64,000 nt of DNA, taken from contig NC_060259.1 in the NCBI RefSeq assembly GCF_921293095.1, forward strand, positions 43,629,812 through 43,693,811, in the 5' to 3' direction. A program made the translations under genes and the position numbers. How positions within the stretch are numbered: the stretch's first letter is position 1; each line of letters begins with the position of its first letter. Below, in pieces: positions 57,611-64,000 of this stretch. The DNA is from Ischnura elegans (Eukaryota > Arthropoda > Insecta > Odonata > Coenagrionidae). The notes under the pieces are model-generated. The model made no database searches and was not told the DNA's origin. It saw only the letters and a program-made list of their open reading frames with translations.

Positions 57611-60540
57611 AAAAACGACATATTTATTCAACATTCGCAGATGGTTTGCTGCGCGGAGTACGGGTGCAGTAATTTCCCCGATAAAAAGATACCTGGGCTC
57701 GCATTCTACCGGTAAGATGCCAAATAGCCAATTAGTAGTCAAATCTATATCATTTGCTTGAAATGCATGGTCAACTTTGCCAATATTGTCATTGTATGTG
57801 CCACGTACATTATGTGGATTCCTGTGCGGCAGTCTACAGGTTGATTGTTAATTATCGTTTGCAGAGCTAAAATTGTATTATACTGTGATGAATTTTATCA
57901 TGAGCGTTAATACGACCCATTGTAACGTAAGAAATTTATAAAATAACCGTTTTTTTTTAACTCTTTTCATCTCAAGGTACCTTCGCTTGTGAAAATTACT
58001 ATGTATTGAAATAATGGTATAAAAATTCTGGTACCTATTCGTCGCACAATTTGTGAGATGTTAGTGGATTTTCTGCTTCACTAAACACCGTGTGTTCAGA
58101 TTTTTGGTCCATTTAGAGTAGAGATACGCAAAGTACTCTGAGCCTCTTAAATTCGGCATTAGTTAGTTAAAAATCAAAACACATGTTCAGGGATCTGTGA
58201 TTCTCAATCTTTGGAAAATGAATTTTGTTTTCTAAAAATTATGGAATTAGACCTAAAATGTAAAACTGTTAATTTATTATACTATCCTTAGGATTGCGTC
58301 CCATGTTTTGAAAGAAATTCCTGGCAATATTTCAATGAGCGAACGAAAAGTTATTATGATTATTAGCGATGACCATTATTAGCAATGTTCTTGTAACATT
58401 CTTCATTAATAGTAGCTCGAAACGTTTTCCTCTGCTCTGTGGACAAGAAATATTTTTATATTCTATTTATATGTTTACTTTTGGAAAATAATTGTTTAGA
58501 ATTCTCTCTTTTCTGCTCCGTTTTCTATTATGTTTAATTTTTCTGATTACCTGCAATATCATCTCTTGCGGCTTAGCTTACACATTGAATTGATGATCTC
58601 TTATCGCCTGGTGCAAGGTAATGCAGATACTGTCTACCGGTTGCGGACAGTTCAGTTGCTTCTAGTGTGCTATGGATCAATATCCCTGTAAAAATTCCAC
58701 GAATATTTTGCGTACATTCTATGCTCATATTATAAACCGCTTTGCAGCTCCTAAGCTGAAGATGGAGGGAGTCCAGTAGAAAGACAGAGCTTGCGGAAAT
58801 ACCGCCCTCTTTACATTATAATTAATTTGCAGAAAGTTGTATTTGTGTTGTCATTCATTTTTCTCCTCATGAAGCGGAAACTTAAGTGATAGCACGTTTA
58901 ATAAACATGTAGAGGTTTATCATGACTGGAGATGCTGAGCACTTGATGTCACGCAAATTTTTTTCACTGAAATTGTCAAATAATTACTTTTTCGGTGTAG
59001 CATAGCTAAATATTTATAATTACAGTTTCAGCTAATCCAGTAGTCAATGTAACTGAGGGTGTATGAACGAAGTAAAATTGAAAATAATGCCGGATGTGCG
59101 GCGGCCTTCATCACGTATTCATTATTCTCTCTTACTAATTTGAATCAATTCTAATAGAAACGTTAATTAATCATGTGTACTTAAGATTTATTGTTAATTT
59201 ACTTACTTTGCATTGGTTGTATAAATAATCTTAGTTTCAATAGCATTGTTAAATCATTCTGGAAATATGAAAATATAACATTTGATGGGTGTGTACATTG
59301 TATAAGTTGGAAAAATGTGAATTGATTTCCTTCTAATACCTCCTTCAACGATTCCATTTAACACAGCTGTTATCCATGGCGCAACTCTCATAAAGAAAGC
59401 TTGTGGTTTCCCTAATTGTTCTTGTCTGATTTTGGGGAAGGATAATAAATTCTGATTTTTCAGCACTTCAAATTCACTACACTCATTCTCAAATTCTCCA
59501 GATTATATCGATTGTACTGTTTTGATGGAAGTTTACTGGGAATTAAAAGCGAAATCTCTTTCGATCTTGTCTCGCAGCTGATATTTTACTTTCCCCATGC
59601 TTACATTCTTCCTTTGATGATTAAGTTCTTTCTATTAATTAGCCATGAAGGTATTAATAGTGGTTTCGGAAATGATTTACACTGTTTAACACAAACATAT
59701 TTAAGTTACATTTCCGGAAAAATGTCCGGTGAAAAGAGTCAACGCTTGACTTAAGTGCTTAAAAGTTGCTCTTCAATACTTTTTTGTATAGTGTTAAGAA
59801 CTAATCGTAGGTATGATTCTCGATGTGATTATAGTTGTAATACTAACTGAACTATATTATTTTACTTGAAAAAGGATTTATGTATATTTTTAACTGATTA
59901 TTTGTCAGATAAAATCTTGTAATGCACACAATAGCGATTAAACATGAATATTATTATAGCGTTTTTTATCCTTCCAGTCTTCTCTCGTCCATTCATAATT
60001 TTTTTCCTTATCTTTATATTTTAATCTCGTTTAAAACATTCTGCTCTGAATATCAGTTCTTTTTTGTGATTCACACGAATTCATCAGTTATTTTTTAGCT
60101 TTCAGCCGAAAATTAATTGCTATTGCTGAAAGTCACTTGTCGTGCGTCATATTTTTTTCTACCGCACCATGGTTGAATCATCTATTTTATCCTAAATATG
60201 CATTTTTCCGGTTTCATGTTCAACTTATATTCTTCGCTCATCGGCGGGAACGGTTTTTCCGGCTGTCATTAGGGAAGATATTGAGTTTCTTTTGGTGAAT
60301 ATCCCATAAAGACCCATGTATTTCTGCTTTATCCGAGATAAAGCAATATGGCGGTCGATCAAAAGTGCCACGCCCCCCTGGCTTCACTTTCCAACCGTGG
60401 GAGGCATAGCCAACGCCCTCTCCAGAACCTCCATGTTAGAGAGGGTCTCAGAGGTCAAGATCTTCCTATTTTATAAAAAAATAATATTTTTTATTAGTTT
60501 AATTGTTTTTGTATTCTTAACCCTGTGGCATTTTTTAGTG
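57611..60540. other. No recognised gene
   Basis: Strongly AT-rich to 60300. About 60350-60450 is GC-richer (CCACGCCCCCCTGGC...), with the look of a dispersed repeat. Confidence 0.4.
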
Positions 60541-60592
60541 TCCCCCCCCCCCCCCAAAATTTCTGGTACCCCCCCCCCCCAGAAATTCCTCG
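60541..60592 (+). repeat. Paired poly-C runs with a dyad
   Basis: Two C runs (about 60543-60556 and 60570-60581) separate AATTTCTGG and CCAGAAATT, which are inverted copies. The block can form a hairpin, and its poly-C/poly-G strands could form i-motif or quadruplex structures. Confidence 0.7.
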
Positions 60593-60812
60593 AACTTCCT
60601 CGAACTTCCTCCGAACTTATCCGCAGAACTTCTCCCGCCAAGAACTTTTCGCGCTAAGGTTTTTTCGCGCAAAGGATTTTTTGCGCAAAGGGTCCCTGTA
60701 GCAAAGTGCCCTGTCTCGCAAAATCCTGTCTCTGGAAAATCCTGTCTCTGGAAACAGTCTCTGAAACAGCCTCCGAAGCAGCCTCCGAACCAGCCTCCGA
60801 ACCAGCCTACCT
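60582..60812 (+). repeat. Drifting short tandem repeat
   Basis: Successive motifs grade into one another. They run CCTCGAACTT (three times), CGCGCAAAGGNTTTTTT (three times, about 17 bp), TCTCTGGAAAATCCTG (twice), TCTCTGAAACAG, then CCTCCGAAGCAG and CCTCCGAACCAG (twice). Neighbouring units are alike but the two ends of the array are not. Frames across it are low complexity. Confidence 0.75.
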
Positions 60813-61326
60813 GCAATGCAAGACTTATATAGGACTACTGCGGAGAAATACTTCTCCTTGGCAAGCAAGGGGAAATCGGTGCTAAGGCCTTAGTATTGCA
60901 CTTGGAGTGAGAAGTTTTACCATTGTCCTATCACAAACTCTCTCTCCCTCCAACACCTCACCCCAGTATCTCCTTCCCCTCCATGTGTTCCAATGAACGA
61001 TTCCTCTGAGGTCTCCAACCCAGATGTTGAGGGGAAAATTCTGGGTGCTGGCTTTGTCTCAAAACCAGGGAATGGTGTTTTGCGGAGCGGCCGTTTCTGC
61101 AGGGGCAGTGACGCATCAGTGGGCGGTTGTTGAATTCGCCTGGCTACCCCTCCACTCCCTGGAAGAAGCCCTCCCCTCAAATGCTGTCTCGCCTTGCTTA
61201 GGCGAGCCCCTTTTTTTTCTTCCTGACCTGCATGGGAGTCACATGTCTTGTGAGCCATGGCATATTTAGAGCAATTTTCTGCTGGTAATGTTTCCTTGGG
61301 ATCATGAATTTACTATCATTGTTTTC
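60813..61326. other. No gene; hairpin with T run
   Basis: CTCGCCT (61188-61194) pairs with AGGCGAG (61200-61206), followed by a T8 run at about 61211. On the plus strand this resembles a hairpin plus T-tract terminator. No Pol III promoter boxes were found upstream. Confidence 0.35.
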
Positions 61327-61539
61327 TGTAATACTTCTGATTTTTTTTGAATACTCTACTTTGAATAGATATCGTACGGTAATAACTCGTAAATTATTTT
61401 TTGGCTGCCTTTTTCTTGTGAGCTGTTTTTCTTGTTTGTGGAGTCTTTTCCCTGATCCAGCATGTGACCGACGGTTGGAGTATTTCCCCTGTCTGGACTT
61501 ACGTGAAAAATCAACCAGATTTTACGACGTAACGTTACA
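61327..61539 (+). repeat. Candidate 5' LTR of gypsy element
   Basis: The right end is well placed: ...CGTTACA at 61533-61539, 3 bp before the primer binding site. A left end at TGTAATAC (61327) gives a TGTAA...TTACA inverted terminus and a 213-bp LTR. The left boundary is a guess, because the 3' LTR lies outside the window. Confidence 0.5.
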
Positions 61540-61542
61540 TTT

Positions 61543-61554
61543 TGGTAGCAGAGC
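61543..61554 (+). promoter_or_regulatory. Primer binding site for initiator tRNA-Met
   Basis: TGGTAGCAGAGC is complementary to the 3' end of insect initiator tRNA-Met (...GCUCUGCUACCA) over 12 bases. It marks the start of minus-strand DNA synthesis and fixes the LTR end just upstream. Confidence 0.8.
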
Positions 61555-61921
61555 TGAGGTTCGATTTCCTGTCCTTTCGTCGAGGTCTCCGAGTACTGGA
61601 CAATGGTGACAATTCTCCACTATTTCTCCACTTTTTGCAGTTTCTGGTTGTTTCTCCTCTTAAAAGTGAGTTATTTTATGTTCCATTAAGTGCTTTTTGG
61701 TTCGTGTGGGATTACGTGACTAGTGTTGCCGACTTTTCCTCGTGGTCATATGCCATTTGACATTAATGTTCGTAATGCTCGTAATGTTCTTGATAATTTG
61801 GATAGCAGCTAGTTATTCTCGCACCCCTCTTTTCTTATTGGATTCTTCCAGTAATGAGAGATAGTTTTATTTCTCGCTTTTTCTCTCTCTTTTTCTCGTT
61901 GTCGTCACTTCACTTTTCAAA

Positions 61922-64000
61922 ATGCCTGGAGGTACTGAAAACCCGTACGAGAAAACTTATTTAACCACGGGCGAGGATCGTAAGGCCAGGGGTACGGCTA
62001 ATGTGTCCGTAGGAAGTGAAGTTTCTAATAATGAACGGGAATCTTCTTTAGAAGTGGTTCCACCTCGCCCAACGCACGAGGAAAGTAGTGATGTTCTCGT
62101 CTCTCACGAAATGTCTGCTTCTCAGACATTGCCAGTTTCTGAAGGGTTAGTAATTGTCAAACAATTACTCAGTGATTTTCCGCCATTTGAAGTGTCAAAC
62201 AGTGAGAATTGGTTTAATTTCATGTTAAAAGTTAATGAAATCGTTTCTTTGTCTTTGGTTCCTCTGTCAACGTTATTGTACCTTGTAGTATCTAAACTTC
62301 CTGCCAGCTCTCGTCATTTTTGGTTGTCTATGTTAAACTTGAATCTCGCATGGTCTGAAATCACTGAAAAAGTTTGGGCTAGAATTGTTAGTGACAGAGA
62401 GTTTGATCGCTTGATCACTACGAAAGTTAAGAGATTTCAGTTCCCTCGCGAAACGCCCCACGATTTCGTGTGTTCTGTGCGTAATGCCACTCAGGTGCTG
62501 GGTTTGCAGTATTCCGAGTCTTCTATTGTGCGACTCATTATTCAAGGGTTAAATCCTTTAACAAAATCTGCAATTATGTTCTCAAATCAGCCTAACACAT
62601 TTGTAGAATTGGACTCTGTTATCACGCAGGCTTCTAAACATTTAATGGACTGTGCTGAATATTCCAACACTTTCCATCGTATCTCTAGGAATCCGTCTTC
62701 TGTTGCCTCTTCCAGTGCGCCTAGGGAAGTTTCTTTTCCTATTAATTGTTCTTACTGTCATAAACCTGGCCACAAAGTGAACGAGTGTCGCAAAAGACGA
62801 CGATTTACTCAGCCTGCCGTGAGTTTGATGAGCGTCCGTGACAAGTGTTCGACTCGATTGCCAATATTATCTATTAATCTTCATTCTATGCCATGCCAGG
62901 CTTTAATTGACACTGGGTGTTCAGTTTCACTGTGTGATGAAGATTTCTTTGCTTCTCTGAAATGTTGCCGGAGAAAGGTTATTCGTAAGAATGTTGACGT
63001 CGATTTAATCACTGTGTCGGGGCAGCCTTTTCATATTAATTCCTCTGTCTCACTCAAGGTTCAAATAGGCAAGTTTTCTTGGAACCACGTGTTTTATCTA
63101 GCTAATATCCCGTTTCCCGTGTTACTGGGTGTGGATTTCATTTGTAATTCAAAGATGATTATTCGTCCGGCGAACGTCAGTTTTGAAATTGCCCCGAATT
63201 CTCTTTTTTCTTTTACGGACAATTGCGAAGCGTTTAAATCGGCGCCAGTTAGTAACTCGTCCGAATCTCATGTTCTGTCGTCCACTGAAATCACGTTGTG
63301 TGATAAGTTGAAGGGCTTATTGTCAAAATTTCCTGATGTGATTTCTCAAGAATTGGGGGTCACATCTGTTATGACATACGAAATTGAACTGCTAGATTCA
63401 ACTCCGATTCGATCCCATCCTTATTCGTTGTCACCTCCAAAGGCTAATTTAATGAAGAAGCACATCCAATCTTTACTTGATAAGAAAGTGATTGAGGTTT
63501 CCAATTCAAACTGGTGTTCGCCAGCTTTTCTAGTGCCTAAAAAGGATGGATCTGAAAGATTAGTGGTTGATTACCGTAAGTTGAACAAAGTTGTTAAATC
63601 AGACTGTTATCCAACACCTTCTGTTGAACATGCATTCCAATATCTTGCTGATGCAAAATATTTCACTGTTCTTGATCTCAATTCTGCCTTTCATCAAATA
63701 CCATTATCTGAGAATTCTAAGAAATTAACTGCTTTTGTGACGCCGTTCGGAGTGTACCAATATAATAGATTGCCATTTGGTTTTGTAAATTCTCCTCAAA
63801 TATTCACTCGTCTCATTAATGAAGTATTGGGCGATTTGAAATATTCATGTGTCTACCCATATATTGATGACTTGTGTATCTATTCCAAGTCTGCTGAAGA
63901 CCATGTATCTCATGTTAATGCTGTCCTCAACAAACTACGCAGTGCCGGTTTGACGGTGTGCGAGGACAAGGTTAAGCTTGGTGTGGAATCACTCACTTTT
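61922..64000 (+). CDS. gag-pol polyprotein (gag, protease, RT), partial
   Basis: 693 codons without a stop from ATG 61922 to the window end, in one frame, so Gag and Pol are fused without a frameshift. Residues 1-70 are a polar leader and about 75-240 a Gag capsid-type helical region (FENWFNFML-like start). A CCHC zinc knuckle is at C276, C279, H284, C289. The aspartic protease has DTG at 330-332 and the LLGVD strand at 401-405. RT has KKDG near 541, the first catalytic Asp at D585 (LDLNSAFHQI), LPFG at 617-620 and YIDD at 647-650. All key residues seen are intact. It copies element RNA into DNA inside cytoplasmic particles. A single gag-pol frame is typical of some Ty3/gypsy lineages. There is no sign of an env gene in the visible part. 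The start is the first Met after the leader. Confidence 0.95.
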   Translation, partial: MPGGTENPYEKTYLTTGEDRKARGTANVSVGSEVSNNERESSLEVVPPRPTHEESSDVLVSHEMSASQTLPVSEGLVIVKQLLSDFPPFEVSNSENWFNFMLKVNEIVSLSLVPLSTLLYLVVSKLPASSRHFWLSMLNLNLAWSEITEKVWARIVSDREFDRLITTKVKRFQFPRETPHDFVCSVRNATQVLGLQYSESSIVRLIIQGLNPLTKSAIMFSNQPNTFVELDSVITQASKHLMDCAEYSNTFHRISRNPSSVASSSAPREVSFPINCSYCHKPGHKVNECRKRRRFTQPAVSLMSVRDKCSTRLPILSINLHSMPCQALIDTGCSVSLCDEDFFASLKCCRRKVIRKNVDVDLITVSGQPFHINSSVSLKVQIGKFSWNHVFYLANIPFPVLLGVDFICNSKMIIRPANVSFEIAPNSLFSFTDNCEAFKSAPVSNSSESHVLSSTEITLCDKLKGLLSKFPDVISQELGVTSVMTYEIELLDSTPIRSHPYSLSPPKANLMKKHIQSLLDKKVIEVSNSNWCSPAFLVPKKDGSERLVVDYRKLNKVVKSDCYPTPSVEHAFQYLADAKYFTVLDLNSAFHQIPLSENSKKLTAFVTPFGVYQYNRLPFGFVNSPQIFTRLINEVLGDLKYSCVYPYIDDLCIYSKSAEDHVSHVNAVLNKLRSAGLTVCEDKVKLGVESLTF

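Larger units (their letters stand above)
61327..64000 (+). mobile_element. Ty3/gypsy LTR retrotransposon, 5' part
   Basis: Order: candidate LTR, tRNA-iMet primer site, a 370-bp leader, then a continuous gag-protease-RT frame that leaves the window. Nothing is broken in the visible part, which makes this the best-preserved coding element here. RNase H, integrase and the 3' LTR are expected beyond 64000. Confidence 0.92.

Noticed and set aside
61188..61218. Hairpin plus T8 as a transcription terminator
   Set aside because: Bacterial-type terminators are not expected here and no Pol III gene precedes it. Noted only as structure.

Overview
This is eukaryotic, AT-rich, gene-poor DNA, most likely from an arthropod and probably an insect. 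The evidence is its mix of mobile elements: piggyBac, a mariner with mauritiana/irritans-like transposase motifs, a Penelope-like element with a GIY-YIG nuclease, a Ty3/gypsy element primed by initiator tRNA-Met, AP-endonuclease LINEs and TA- or TTAA-flanked MITEs. I could not identify the species. I recognise no host protein-coding gene. Nearly everything I can name is mobile-element or repeat DNA, and almost all of it is broken.

Layout. 0-19 kb: decayed LINE and MITE pieces, a 186-bp-armed foldback (3861-4244), a Tigger-like MITE (8550-9001), two adjacent inverted repeats (10159-10436), a perfect 33-bp-armed palindrome (13992-14058) and two GC/CpG-rich patches (about 14.7-15.3 and 16.9-17.7 kb). 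19.7-22.1 kb: a head-to-head array of 481-bp units, each carrying a tRNA-like sequence, bordered on both sides by AT microsatellites. 22.9-26.3 kb: a nearly whole piggyBac element with TTAA ends and a frameshifted transposase, followed by a second, different piggyBac relic. 28.3-29.8 kb: a foldback with hammerhead-like cores and a deleted mariner beside it. 32.6-34.8 kb: a LINE tail and a solo LTR. 37.4-39.5 kb: an element with about 515-bp terminal inverted repeats and an 8-bp target duplication (hAT-like). 41-48 kb: an AP-endonuclease/RT LINE, a diverged satellite and a LINE 3' end with an (ATG)n tail. 50.7-52.2 kb: a Penelope-like element. 54-57.6 kb: LINE tails and a third hammerhead-bearing foldback. 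60.5-60.8 kb: poly-C and a drifting short tandem repeat. 61.3-64 kb: the 5' part of a Ty3/gypsy element whose gag-pol frame is open for 693 codons and runs off the window.

How the parts fit together. Autonomous copies (gypsy, piggyBac) sit with short non-autonomous derivatives that share their target-site preference, such as three 221-bp MITEs with TTAACCC-type ends. Several foldbacks share a CUGANGA / stem II / GAAAC core, which is the hammerhead ribozyme signature known from Penelope-like elements. They may be inverted tails of such elements. The most unusual structures are the inverted tRNA-like satellite and the hammerhead foldback family.
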